Program-made: the position numbers and the translations under genes | The notes under the pieces: model-generated | Databases searched by the model: none | What the model saw: only the letters and a program-made list of their open reading frames with translations | What the model was told of the DNA's origin: nothing | Shown here: positions 9,436-18,013 of the stretch, in pieces | Layout: each line of letters begins with the position of its first letter | Numbering within the stretch: position 1 is the first letter of the stretch | Assembly (NCBI GenBank): GCA_030693535.1 | Contig: JAUYAL010000051.1 | Span: 1-64,000 of the forward strand | Origin: Methylotenera sp. | Lineage (GTDB): Bacteria > Pseudomonadota > Gammaproteobacteria > Burkholderiales > Methylophilaceae | DNA: 64,000 nucleotides | Direction of reading: 5' to 3'

Positions 9436-10787
9436 TCTTGAGGAGATTAGCGCAATTTGTCCTCAATGCAATATTGCTTTTGGGGCTAGTGATGCAGGCG
9501 GCAGTTGCCGATACATCAGCTTTTAGAATGGGAATGAAGTACCAAGAAGTCAAGGCATTGCATGAGCAACGACTTCAAATGGGGCAGTCCCGCGCACAAC
9601 AATTAAATGACTTTAGATCGATTGTTAGAGTGAGTCGTTATGGTGACAGAGGATTAGAAGGAATATTTAAGAATTTTGATGGCAAACATTACATCGATCC
9701 AACTATTCCTGGTGTTAGGCATTCCTTCACGCTACTTACATCTGGGAGTCAGTCTCAAACGAAAGGATATAGGCGTGAACTGCTGTATGCGGTGGCTTTT
9801 CATAATGATCCACGCTTTGAGCTTGTTGAAATGAATCGAATAGTTAAACGAGATTGGGGAAACACTGACAAAGATCTGGTTATTCGTCATAAAGCTACTG
9901 GACTGTACGCGCGAATTGAAGTTAAAGACGTTTCCGAGTCTTCCCAATTAAGCAATATTAAGGATCTCAAAAAACAAATCGATAAAATGGCTTTAGAGGG
10001 TCGACTCACAGGGCAAACTCAAGTCTGGGTGAACCGCAGAAAAGTTCACCCAGAAATACAACGTTATGCAAACAGTAAGGGTATAAATGTTTATGGAAAT
10101 GTATCCACGGGGATCTCACAAAAGAATGATTTAATGTCTTCAAAAACCTTTATGGATAATGTTGACAAGAGTATTTTTAGATCAGATCGGAACAGGTCTG
10201 TTCTTGGTGCCGGACAATTGGCGAATGGGGCGTGGATGTTGACAGAGTCAATTCCCAATACATTGGAAGATATTCAAGCTGTTTTGGATCCTGAGACAAG
10301 GACAACTCAAGATTGGATGCGTTTGGGGGGTGATTCAACATCCACTGTTGCAGGTGGCGCCCTACTTTTATCAGGCACATTAAAGTCAGCGAGTCGATAC
10401 GCTAGTGAGAATCTACAGAACAGATTTTATTCCTTGAGTAAGAATGCTGGTAAAACTGCTGTTGCCTTCATTGCTGCAGATGAAGCATTTTTAATTTGGA
10501 GATTTAGAGAGGGCGATGTGTCCTCGCGTGAATTCTGGACATCGCAATGGTTATTGAGTGCTTCAATGTCCGGCGCTTACGGTGGGGCATGGTTAGGCAG
10601 AGCAATAGGAACTTATATTCCATTGCCACTTGCTGGTACAGTTGGAAGTTTCATTGGTAGTTTTTCTGGTAATTACTTTGGACGAATCGTCGGAAAAATA
10701 TGGGTTGATGACTACTATGAGATGAAATTTGGCAATATCGACAAAAAGTTTGGTGAGTACGTTTATAACCACTACAAAACGCCATAG
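9420..10787 (+). CDS. exported protein with PD-(D/E)XK-like motif and glycine-rich C-terminus
   Basis: A 455-residue protein. Residues 1-30 look like a signal peptide (RRLAQFVLNAILLLGLVMQAA, cleavage after AVA). Residues 115-200 contain YRRELLYAVAFHN (E120), TDKDLVIRHK (D152) and YARIEVKDVS (E167-x-K169) followed by KKQIDKM, an arrangement compatible with a PD-(D/E)XK nuclease core. The C-terminal third holds hydrophobic, glycine-rich stretches (TVAGGALLLSG, GAYGGAWLGRAIG, GTVGSFIGSFSGNYFG) that look like glycine-zipper membrane helices. A nuclease-like domain joined to a membrane-active tail recalls toxins, but this is inference; no immunity gene is obvious. The start overlaps the upstream gene. 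Confidence 0.6.
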   Translation: MACGIILRRLAQFVLNAILLLGLVMQAAVADTSAFRMGMKYQEVKALHEQRLQMGQSRAQQLNDFRSIVRVSRYGDRGLEGIFKNFDGKHYIDPTIPGVRHSFTLLTSGSQSQTKGYRRELLYAVAFHNDPRFELVEMNRIVKRDWGNTDKDLVIRHKATGLYARIEVKDVSESSQLSNIKDLKKQIDKMALEGRLTGQTQVWVNRRKVHPEIQRYANSKGINVYGNVSTGISQKNDLMSSKTFMDNVDKSIFRSDRNRSVLGAGQLANGAWMLTESIPNTLEDIQAVLDPETRTTQDWMRLGGDSTSTVAGGALLLSGTLKSASRYASENLQNRFYSLSKNAGKTAVAFIAADEAFLIWRFREGDVSSREFWTSQWLLSASMSGAYGGAWLGRAIGTYIPLPLAGTVGSFIGSFSGNYFGRIVGKIWVDDYYEMKFGNIDKKFGEYVYNHYKTP

Positions 10788-10836
10788 ACACCGTCTAATA
10801 ATCTAGAATAAGGCGAATTGCCACTTATGGGCAATT

Positions 10837-10890
10837 ATGTCTAATTATGTTAAACAACATAAATTATGGTTTTCGATATAATTTGACATA
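10837..10890. repeat. AT-rich repeated block, candidate end of the Tn7-like element
   Basis: Between the converging genes at 10787 and 10893 lies TGTCTAATTATG, then ATGTT-aaac-AACAT within a near-palindrome, then TTTGACATAATT. Short repeats of TGTC/GACA joined to TAATTATG are reminiscent of the repeated TnsB-binding sites at Tn7-like ends, and the block lies just beyond the last gene of the tniQ operon. It could equally serve as a bidirectional terminator. No matching end was identified on the tnsA side. Confidence 0.3.
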
Positions 10891-10892
10891 AT

Positions 10893-11543
10893 TCATTTAA
10901 AACTGCGTTCTGCAGCAGTATTAAATTCTTCAAGCCAATCTAAACGCGTGTATTGGTGATGATTAAAAACATCATCAACGCTTATTTCATGCTTAAGAAT
11001 GCGTTTTAGTATTAATGCCAAACTAGCAACATCCTCAATCGAACGAATTTCAACTGGAGCACACACTGAAACGAATTTACCGTATTTTCGCCACTCAACA
11101 TCTATACTTGGCTTAATATTAAAGTCTGCTTCTTGCGCTAGATTATCTTCCGCAAGTTTCAATGCCAAACCGAAACCATCCGTATTTAACTTACTAGGAA
11201 TAGTTTGCCATGCACGTATTTTCTTACATGAGTTTCCTAGCTTTTTATAAATAGGTACGCTGTTATCCAGAAAATTTTCATGGCACCTCTCTTTGTAGAG
11301 ATGGTTTACTGGTTTCAACGCTTTTTCCCGAATCGCATCTTTGAACGCCATGCGCGGATGCACCCAATCCACACTTATGTAACAACCATTCAAGATAAAG
11401 CCAAAAGGTGTCCACCAGGTTAAATCCTTAGGCCCAACATCACTAAACGTGTTGTAGCAATAGACTTTTTTCTGAAAGTTGCAGTTTCGATGGGTAGTAT
11501 TTTTGAATTGTCTTTTGACGTATTCGTAGTAGTGATTTTTCAT
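10893..11543 (-). CDS. hypothetical protein at end of tniQ operon, 216 aa
   Basis: I do not recognise this protein. It is basic and aromatic at the N-terminus (HYYEYVKRQFKNTTHRNC) with scattered Cys residues, contains WWTPFGFILNG and DWVHPRMAFKDAIREKAL, and ends with a helical segment. No signal peptide or membrane segment is seen. Its ATG directly abuts the TAA stop of the DUF2384-type gene (TAAATG), which itself overlaps the stop of tniQ, so the three are translated as a coupled unit. It could be a toxin neutralised by the DUF2384 protein, or an accessory transposition factor; neither is shown by sequence. Confidence 0.55.
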   Translation of the reverse strand: MKNHYYEYVKRQFKNTTHRNCNFQKKVYCYNTFSDVGPKDLTWWTPFGFILNGCYISVDWVHPRMAFKDAIREKALKPVNHLYKERCHENFLDNSVPIYKKLGNSCKKIRAWQTIPSKLNTDGFGLALKLAEDNLAQEADFNIKPSIDVEWRKYGKFVSVCAPVEIRSIEDVASLALILKRILKHEISVDDVFNHHQYTRLDWLEEFNTAAERSFK

Positions 11544-11753
11544 TTATACCGCCCCTTCATATTGAATGGCACTCAATACCTTCATCACTTCAACCACTCC
11601 GTCTGCAGTTTCTAAGAATTTAATTGGCTCAGTATCAAAAACTTGATGATAGGTTGTCAGCCAATGATCTGCTTTAACATCTGAGCCAAACACCTCGGTT
11701 GCTAATTTTCTAACGTGCTCTAAATCACTCATTTTAATTTCTTGAATTTTCAT
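11544..11753 (-). CDS. DUF2384 / MbcA-ParS-Xre toxin-binding domain protein
   Basis: A 69-residue protein with the pattern ATEVFGSDVKADHWL, then PIKFLETADGVVEVMKVLSAI and a C-terminal YEGAV. This matches the C-terminal toxin-binding domain of MbcA/ParS/Xre antitoxins, where FGS---A--WL and the final G-V are characteristic. It lacks the N-terminal helix-turn-helix of complete Xre antitoxins. The start ATG overlaps the tniQ stop (TAATG), and the next gene abuts its stop. In classical systems the partner is a RES-domain toxin; the neighbour here does not look like RES. A similar protein is encoded at 57848-58054. Confidence 0.7.
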   Translation of the reverse strand: MKIQEIKMSDLEHVRKLATEVFGSDVKADHWLTTYHQVFDTEPIKFLETADGVVEVMKVLSAIQYEGAV

Positions 11754-13639
11754 TAATGCAGCTCCATTGGTAATTGCTCTTCATTTTTCACTTCTATGAA
11801 AATTCGTTCTAAAGCCTCTGTTCTTAGGAAAAGTACCTGCCTGCCTTTATCTACACTTGGCCCTGAGATAGGTGTAATCAAACTCTTTTTCAGAATGCTG
11901 ATTGCCATATTGGGTGACACTCCCAACCTTTGAGCAACTTCCGTCGCAAAAATGTAAGTCTTAGCAAAGTTTTCAACTTCAGTTCGCCTTATTCGCTTTC
12001 CGCCATGAGGCTGGCCATGCATCAACTCCGATTTTAGAAGGTGCATATTTGCAAGATGATAAGCAGCTTCTTGGTTGATACCGATCAACTTAGCTGTTTG
12101 TGTGATGGTCAACCAAATGCCTAGACCTTGTACTGATTTTTCTCGCCAAGCTTTAAGAACATATTCTAGAAAAATCCAGCCACTAATGCCTGCCACCCCA
12201 TCTAAAACATTAACTGGCATCAATTCGGACGTTCTCACTGCATAGACTAAATTGACAATATCTTCAGTAGTCCAAGCCCAATAACGAAGGATATGATTGA
12301 GTGACACACAGCCCTCATCAGGAATGCAAACCTTGGGTATATCTTCAGCGATATCCAACAATTTATTCACTTCAAAGCGCGAAACCGTCCATGGCGCAGC
12401 CGCAAATGTGCCTGTTTTACGCGCCACTGGAAATATCAACCGCAATAACTTGCGTATCCTCTTTTTCCCCAAACCCAACAACGTAGCAGTAGTTGTCATA
12501 TCTATTTCGCCAGTCAAATTATGCTTGATGAGTTCGATGCTTTCTCGATGCACCATTACAAATTCGCGGTCTGTCTCACTGATATAACATTCACCTTCGA
12601 TAGCACCTTCATTAATTAAATACTTAAGTCGCCGAATGGAAATACCTAAAGTATCGCAAGCTAAATTCCCTGGAATCCATGTAGCTTTATCAAGTACAAG
12701 TGAGGTTAGACGTTTATTGCGCTTGGCTAAGCCACCTTTCCAAGATTCACTTAACCACAATTCAAATGCTGTTCTAATTTCATTAAACGCGGGACCTGTT
12801 AAACCCTTATAAAGATAATGGTATGCAGCTCCGAATGTAGCACCCAGAGTTGGCTTATCTTTTACATCGCCTTTGTGCTGCATTTTTGCAAATGAAACCT
12901 GAAAAGCTTCAGGCCAATGCGTAATGATCTCTGCCGCATAGGTCGTAATCGGCCAGGATCTACTCATCGTGCCTGCTTGATGAACTTTTAATGGATTTTT
13001 GCCCGACGACTCATTCATATAAGTACCAAGATATCGAATGATGCGCTGTGTTTGTTCTGCATCGGTTGTACTAAAAAGTACAGGGTATGGCTCTTCAGGA
13101 TCCAAGTGATTAATCTTGTTTTTAAGTACTTCCGACAACAGAGTAACGCTAGTCGGACATGCATTTGATTCCTCTGCCCGTAAATCAGCCCCACACTGAC
13201 AACGCACCAACATTCCTCGATCCCAAGATAACTGGCTTCCACAGGAACCACATTTATCAATCAACCAAGTACCATGAATAGAACATGCATCATAAAACAG
13301 CAATTCCCACTCAACGCGCCAGAAAATATCGTCAGCCAAGCAATGTGGGCAAAATCGAGCATATCTGTGATTCCATACACTCCGTTTTTGGTGCATTAAT
13401 CCAGAATATAACTCCACTTGTTGGTGCAATACTGGATCTACCTCTTTTAAGGGCATTAGCGCTTCATATTGCAAGATTTGGTACTCATATATCAAACCTA
13501 TGCTTTGAAGTTCTTTATGGGTCATCCAGTTAGCTTCGGCAAGGCGCAACATGTATCCTTTAGGGCCTTCATTTCTAATTGGATGCGGTCTGACCAAAAG
13601 AGTGACATGTTCTGCCTTAATATCAGTATTGCTCGTCAT
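11753..13639 (-). CDS. tniQ: TniQ/TnsD-family target-selection protein
   Basis: The N-terminal half carries the TniQ signature: a PHPIRNEGPKGYMLRLAEAN start, then zinc-binding clusters RFCPHCLADD and CGSCGSQLSWDRG with a further CQCGAD. TniQ/TnsD proteins recognise the target site and recruit the AAA+ regulator TnsC. The C-terminal half contains helix-turn-helix-like segments (LACDTLGISIRRLKYLI, TATLLGLGKKRIRKLLRL, TEVAQRLGVSPNMAISILK) that would read the target DNA. At 628 residues it is the long TnsD type rather than the short CRISPR-associated type. It follows tnsC by 3 bases and is coupled to the DUF2384 gene. The target site is not known. Confidence 0.9.
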   Translation of the reverse strand: MTSNTDIKAEHVTLLVRPHPIRNEGPKGYMLRLAEANWMTHKELQSIGLIYEYQILQYEALMPLKEVDPVLHQQVELYSGLMHQKRSVWNHRYARFCPHCLADDIFWRVEWELLFYDACSIHGTWLIDKCGSCGSQLSWDRGMLVRCQCGADLRAEESNACPTSVTLLSEVLKNKINHLDPEEPYPVLFSTTDAEQTQRIIRYLGTYMNESSGKNPLKVHQAGTMSRSWPITTYAAEIITHWPEAFQVSFAKMQHKGDVKDKPTLGATFGAAYHYLYKGLTGPAFNEIRTAFELWLSESWKGGLAKRNKRLTSLVLDKATWIPGNLACDTLGISIRRLKYLINEGAIEGECYISETDREFVMVHRESIELIKHNLTGEIDMTTTATLLGLGKKRIRKLLRLIFPVARKTGTFAAAPWTVSRFEVNKLLDIAEDIPKVCIPDEGCVSLNHILRYWAWTTEDIVNLVYAVRTSELMPVNVLDGVAGISGWIFLEYVLKAWREKSVQGLGIWLTITQTAKLIGINQEAAYHLANMHLLKSELMHGQPHGGKRIRRTEVENFAKTYIFATEVAQRLGVSPNMAISILKKSLITPISGPSVDKGRQVLFLRTEALERIFIEVKNEEQLPMELH

Positions 13640-13642
13640 ACT

Positions 13643-14710
13643 TTATTCCTTCTTAGGTGGTTTATTAATATGCCTACTGGCTAAGGGAGTTCCTATATGA
13701 ACCAGCTTATCTTCCGCACAATATGGCTCACCTGGTCTATTTAGCATGCGCAAAGGGGATTCTGGATGAAATGGATTTAGTCGATCTGGTACTAATGACC
13801 AGACTTTGTTTCGAAATGCAGCAGCATAAGTCTGCATATCCAGTTGATTTAATCCTGCCTTAGTTGCAACCACAACAGCCTCTTCTAGAATTGGGCATAG
13901 ATATCCTAGTAAGCCATTGCTTGCTACCAAAAAACGCCTAGCCAAATTAGCTTCGTACAACGGTTCTGCTACAGATAACGGCAATGCTTCCTGCAAGCCT
14001 TTCATTACTGCTCTAAACTCAATGAAATCTTGATCATCATTAAGATTAAATGCAGAAATTTTAAGTTGTGAAGAAAATCGACGAGATAACTGCTCACTAC
14101 TTTTAACAACTAATTCAGATGCTTCTAGACCAAAAATAACAACAGGAATGCGTGTTTTTTCAATCATGTTTTTAAGCCAGTCAGTCACAACTCTATAGTG
14201 AAAAATTGAAGGTACATGACTAACATGTTGCACTTCATCTATCAAAATCATTTCTACTTCGCATGCCAATAGCAATTCATAGACGCGATTTGTGAAATAT
14301 TCGCCAGTGGAACTTTTACTTCTACGTTTTGCTAAAGGGTCACCTAATGCAAGTAATATCGCTTCTGCTAAATTACTTGCAGAAGGTGCTGAAGGTGACA
14401 ATATGAAAAGTACAGGAATTATTGTTTTTTGTTTGGCATGGATTATTGGGAAATACTTCCAATAAAAGTTTAAGACTGTTGATTTTCCGACTCCAGATGG
14501 ACCAATAACCATGTACCCTTTACCAACGCGATTTTGCTTACAGTGATGATGCAGTTCTGCTATTTGAGTGATAGCTTGATTAAAACGGCTATGCGTCAAT
14601 AAGGTTTTACTCAAACTAAAAGATAATGCCTCTTCCAGCGTTATTGATCCAATTTGCGCTTGAACTTTAGTGGACGTTGCAAAAATATTAATAATTTCTA
14701 ATGGCGTCAT
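13643..14710 (-). CDS. tnsC: TnsC/TniB-family AAA+ transposition regulator
   Basis: A 355-residue AAA+ ATPase with Walker A GPSGVGKST and Walker B MILIDEVQHV, plus sensor and arginine region VVIFGLEASELV and LSRRFSSQLKI. TniB/TnsC oligomerises on DNA and passes target information from TniQ to the transposase. The ATG at 14710 was chosen because GGAGG lies seven bases upstream; the alternative TTG start two codons earlier is less likely. The stop of tnsB lies two bases before this ATG. The helical C-terminal domain ends in a short basic tail (RHINKPPKKE). Confidence 0.9.
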   Translation of the reverse strand: MTPLEIINIFATSTKVQAQIGSITLEEALSFSLSKTLLTHSRFNQAITQIAELHHHCKQNRVGKGYMVIGPSGVGKSTVLNFYWKYFPIIHAKQKTIIPVLFILSPSAPSASNLAEAILLALGDPLAKRRSKSSTGEYFTNRVYELLLACEVEMILIDEVQHVSHVPSIFHYRVVTDWLKNMIEKTRIPVVIFGLEASELVVKSSEQLSRRFSSQLKISAFNLNDDQDFIEFRAVMKGLQEALPLSVAEPLYEANLARRFLVASNGLLGYLCPILEEAVVVATKAGLNQLDMQTYAAAFRNKVWSLVPDRLNPFHPESPLRMLNRPGEPYCAEDKLVHIGTPLASRHINKPPKKE

Positions 14711-14712
14711 AT

Positions 14713-16704
14713 TCAATCCTCCCCATCACTTTCACTATCAAAGTCCATTTGTCTGACAATTTTACTGAGTAGGTCAGGCAGGTCATCATTCAAGCCATTA
14801 GGCAAATCTTTAGGGGGTAAAGTCTTAGCTGACTTCACTGGCTTCAGTGCATCTGCAATTGGATTTTTAGACTTTAGAACCGCTTCAGAATCATGCATCA
14901 ACACGTTTGCACTGTTTTTTCGCATGCCCATTTTTTTGTGTTTGATTGCATCCTTTACGATATCTTCCATCGACTGTCTGGCTTCACTCAGTTGGTTTTG
15001 AGAGTATTTTTCACCAAATACTTTACGAGCATGCGCCTGAGATAAACGGTGAATTTCACGATGCAAGTTAGCTGCATAAGCTTGATCAGTTGCATCAACT
15101 TTTATGTACTCGTTAGCATAAGGTTCATACACATGAATATAGCCTACGTCATCTTCATAGAACTTGAGTTGAACTTGTAGGTTTTCCCCTGAGCGCCTTC
15201 TGATTTCTTGAAGCGTTCTGGAGTTATAGTGAAGGCCCTCCAGTTCAATACCATAATGAAATACTGTGCGTTTGGCAGGAATTCCAGTAATTACATCTAA
15301 TTGTTGTGGGTATAAAGGTAGTTCAATATGACTTTTTTCAGCCGACTCAACCCATTTAAGTAATGGCGTGGTACCTATCCCTCGATGGTATGTCACGCTG
15401 TATATATCGACGATCCATTTAGTAATAAGATGCACTAATGTCTCCATATCAATGCAGGCAAGGTCTTCTGATGGATAATCTCCGCGCTCTTTGATATTAG
15501 AAAAAACTGAACCTGGTAAGCGATGAATTAACCCATGATTCATGGTCCTAAAGTAACGCTCTACGCTGCCTTTTGCATCACCACTTGCAATAGGGCAATA
15601 CAAAATCTGTATACCTAGTTCTAAGCATGAATTTTGTAACGCATTTGAATGCAGATCCATGCCATTATCGACGGCAATCAGGGTCGGTATACCAAACGCT
15701 GGCCACTTTCCTTTAATATCTGGAAATCTAGCCAGCCACTCATCTTTAGGTAAAATCATTTGCTTCAAACACTGCAGTACTGCATATGAACTGGGCGGAT
15801 TGAAACTGATATAGAATCCTAAGACCATTCTGCTATGCTTATCAATCGCCAGTGTCAGCCAAGGTCTTCCTAAAGGAAGCATAGTGATTCTATCGATAAC
15901 GATGATATCAAGTGGTGTATGGTCAATTTCTACACGTTCAAGAATGGCTGATACTTTTAACCCATTCATCGAGATGCGGTACTTCACTCTCGCCACTTCT
16001 GCACCTAGTCTTGCCGTATCAACAATGTCTTGTTGCAGCTGCTCTATCCACCTATAAATTGTTGATTGATTAATATTAGGTATTTGATCTTCAACTGATT
16101 TTCCAAGATTAATTTGCTTTATACGATCATTAACCGTCTTTGCAACTTCAATCTTTTTACGTTTTTGAATCGTCAAATAGACCTGAGAAATAACATCTTC
16201 AAAGATTGAATATCGGTAATCACGCGCGTGCTGAAAACCAGCAATATTTTTAGGAATTAGGCGTGTAACACTCTTGGTCACTCGATATTTCCGCCACCAT
16301 GTATGCACTGTTCCTGAACAAGGCGGTTTAGGATCACTAATTTCCTTCGCTGCAGAATGAATTAGCGTATCCCAAATGTCTTTGTTGTACTTAATCTCGT
16401 TTGGTTTGACGGCATTAATATAATGCATACGCAAACGCGCACGCTTCTGCCACTTTTCAGGGAATGTACTTAAGTCTCTTGGCGTTGCTAGGTAAACTGC
16501 ATCGCCTTGAGTGCCAAGTGAATTTTCATCTACAACCCATTCGCCTTTGCTCCATAAAGCCAATACCTCAGCGTCCGTGAGCGTTTTAATTTCACCTTGC
16601 TCATTTTCAAATTGTAGTTTTGTTGTAACTAAGCGACGATTAAGCTGCCACCGTTTGTTCAGCTCAATGAAAACTAAGCCCTTTTTAAAAGAGAAGCGAA
16701 TCAT
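14713..16704 (-). CDS. tnsB: TnsB/TniA-family DDE transposase
   Basis: The protein (663 residues from ATG 16704) has an N-terminal helix-turn-helix region, a central integrase core and a Mu-type beta-barrel C-terminal domain. Catalytic residues lie in VEIDHTPLDIIVIDR, LIAVDNGMDL and GSVERYFRT, giving the D-D-E triad of retroviral-type transposases, and the phrase LGRPWLTLAIDKHSR is diagnostic for the TniA/TnsB group. It cuts and joins the 3' ends of the element. The 3' tail is charged and probably contacts TnsC. The start overlaps tnsA by about 20 bases; GAGG precedes the ATGs at 16707 and 16704, so the exact start is uncertain by one codon. Confidence 0.92.
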   Translation of the reverse strand: MIRFSFKKGLVFIELNKRWQLNRRLVTTKLQFENEQGEIKTLTDAEVLALWSKGEWVVDENSLGTQGDAVYLATPRDLSTFPEKWQKRARLRMHYINAVKPNEIKYNKDIWDTLIHSAAKEISDPKPPCSGTVHTWWRKYRVTKSVTRLIPKNIAGFQHARDYRYSIFEDVISQVYLTIQKRKKIEVAKTVNDRIKQINLGKSVEDQIPNINQSTIYRWIEQLQQDIVDTARLGAEVARVKYRISMNGLKVSAILERVEIDHTPLDIIVIDRITMLPLGRPWLTLAIDKHSRMVLGFYISFNPPSSYAVLQCLKQMILPKDEWLARFPDIKGKWPAFGIPTLIAVDNGMDLHSNALQNSCLELGIQILYCPIASGDAKGSVERYFRTMNHGLIHRLPGSVFSNIKERGDYPSEDLACIDMETLVHLITKWIVDIYSVTYHRGIGTTPLLKWVESAEKSHIELPLYPQQLDVITGIPAKRTVFHYGIELEGLHYNSRTLQEIRRRSGENLQVQLKFYEDDVGYIHVYEPYANEYIKVDATDQAYAANLHREIHRLSQAHARKVFGEKYSQNQLSEARQSMEDIVKDAIKHKKMGMRKNSANVLMHDSEAVLKSKNPIADALKPVKSAKTLPPKDLPNGLNDDLPDLLSKIVRQMDFDSESDGED

Positions 16705-17329
16705 CATCTGCCTCACTAGCTAGCCTGACGGGATTATTTTCGGAAAATAGATCAACATCAACATCAAATATAAGGAGTCCTTGTGAAATTAGTATGTGTA
16801 CATTTGCTGATCCATAGATTGTAGACAGTGACTGTATTGTGGGATTTATATCTGCATTAATTGTTGCTTTCAAAGATTTAGTACTAGAGTAATTTCCAGA
16901 CTGAAACTGAAACCTGGTCAAGTACATCAAATTCGAATGTCTTGGATATTTTTGGATTTGATCACTCGACAAAATTCTAAAATCTCGCCCCATTCTGTCG
17001 TAATGATGTTTAATAGCACACAACTTTTTAATCAGTTCATGCGACTTTAATTTCGAAGATGGCTTTACTTCAAAATGTATAACTTTTCCATTTCTTAGTA
17101 CCACTTCAAAATCTGGATAATAACGGCATATTTTCCCTTCAAACTCATACTCAATTAATTCGGGTTGCTCTTGATAACTCACAACTCCAAGTGAAAACTC
17201 AAATAATAAAATTGCATCGCGCTCTAGTATTGACTCCCATTCAACAACTCTCTGCATCTTCCATGACGGAAAATACCCCCTATATTTGCGACCACTTCTA
17301 GTAACAACTTTCCTTGATTTCATATCCAT
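16685..17329 (-). CDS. tnsA: TnsA endonuclease
   Basis: A restriction-endonuclease-like protein that cuts the 5' ends of Tn7-type elements, allowing cut-and-paste movement. Candidate catalytic residues are E36 (VEWESILERDAILLFEF), D73 (RYYPDFEVVL) and E87-x-K89 (VIHFEVKPS), the normal E-D-ExK pattern of TnsA. The start at ATG 17329 has AAGGAT at a suitable distance; an upstream ATG at 17365 would add 12 unsupported residues. It is the first gene of tnsA-tnsB-tnsC-tniQ and overlaps tnsB, consistent with the fused stoichiometry of a TnsAB complex. Confidence 0.9.
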   Translation of the reverse strand: MDMKSRKVVTRSGRKYRGYFPSWKMQRVVEWESILERDAILLFEFSLGVVSYQEQPELIEYEFEGKICRYYPDFEVVLRNGKVIHFEVKPSSKLKSHELIKKLCAIKHHYDRMGRDFRILSSDQIQKYPRHSNLMYLTRFQFQSGNYSSTKSLKATINADINPTIQSLSTIYGSANVHILISQGLLIFDVDVDLFSENNPVRLASEADDDSLLF

Positions 17330-17559
17330 TTCGCAATCCTTTCGGCAAGACTTAGCCCTACGCATTTGCGCATATTTTTAATTTCATCGTTAAAAACACC
17401 ATTTTTAAGGCAAAAAGTTACCTAGTAGCTGATAAAAATCAGCCATTACTTTGATGGTGTTGATTGGAAGTGGCTTGACGCCTAAGACTAAGAGAGAGAT
17501 ACTTCGCTTGTGAATTCGTAAGTACCATTAGTTTTTAGTTTTAAGTATCAAAAAAGTAT

Positions 17560-17587
17560 AAAGGGTGAGCCACTTGGTTTGCCCTTT
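17560..17587. terminator. bidirectional hairpin terminator
   Basis: AAAGGG and CCCTTT arms enclose an inner GAGCC/GGTTT-type stem, and a T-run follows on the plus strand with a second T-rich tract on the other side. It lies between the Xre gene (ending at 17639) and tnsA, and would limit read-through from the regulator into the transposition operon. Confidence 0.5.
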
Positions 17588-17638
17588 TTACGTTGTAAAT
17601 GCGTTCAAATATTTCCTTTCGTATTTAACATCTAATTT

Positions 17639-18013
17639 TTACTGCTGAGAGCTTGTTCTATTTTCTCTCATGTCTAAAATCATCTGCATTAAGTTGATTT
17701 CAGTTGCAGATATGCTTCCTAAATGCATCTTCAGAGTATTTACAAACTTGAATTCTTCGTATGATGCCTTTAAAGGGATCGTAAAACGTCTAGTAGAAAT
17801 CTTCAAAGAATCTAGTAAAACTTCAACTTCTTCATCGCTCAACTTGTATTGTTTTATCAATACCTCAACGAATTCTGCGTTCGGTGTTCCTTTACTTCCT
17901 GTTTCTAAACCGCACAGATAAGATTGCTCGTATCCAAGCAATTTCGCAGCGTCACTTTGACGCAAATTGCGCTTTTCTCTATACGCTCGAATTATTTGAG
18001 AAAAAGGACTCAT
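17639..18013 (-). CDS. Xre-family helix-turn-helix regulator
   Basis: The 124-residue protein has an N-terminal Cro/C1 domain: IRAYREKRNLRQSDAAKLLGY followed by EQSYLCGLETGSKG (about residues 8-43). The remainder is a short helical dimerisation region. It is encoded just upstream of tnsA on the same strand, separated by a hairpin, and may control the transposition genes or be an independent cargo regulator. No operator was identified with certainty. The ATG start at 18013 is the only sensible one. Confidence 0.75.
   Translation of the reverse strand: MSPFSQIIRAYREKRNLRQSDAAKLLGYEQSYLCGLETGSKGTPNAEFVEVLIKQYKLSDEEVEVLLDSLKISTRRFTIPLKASYEEFKFVNTLKMHLGSISATEINLMQMILDMRENRTSSQQ

Larger units (their letters stand above)
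10837..18013. mobile_element. Tn7-like transposition module (borders approximate)
   Basis: The genes tnsA, tnsB, tnsC and tniQ are complete, in the canonical order and tightly packed, followed by two coupled small genes and preceded by an Xre regulator. No cas gene or CRISPR array is present in the window, so target choice should depend on the long TniQ. The left limit given is the repeated block at 10837 and the right limit the start of the Xre gene; neither end was proven, and the true element may extend further in either direction. Confidence 0.6.

Noticed and set aside
11544..11753. Complete Xre-RES toxin-antitoxin pair at 10893-11753
   Set aside because: The DUF2384 domain is present, but the neighbour lacks recognisable RES residues, so the pair is not called as such.
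10837..18013. CRISPR-associated transposon
   Set aside because: Tn7-like genes are present, but TniQ is the long type and no cas gene or repeat-spacer array was seen anywhere in the window.
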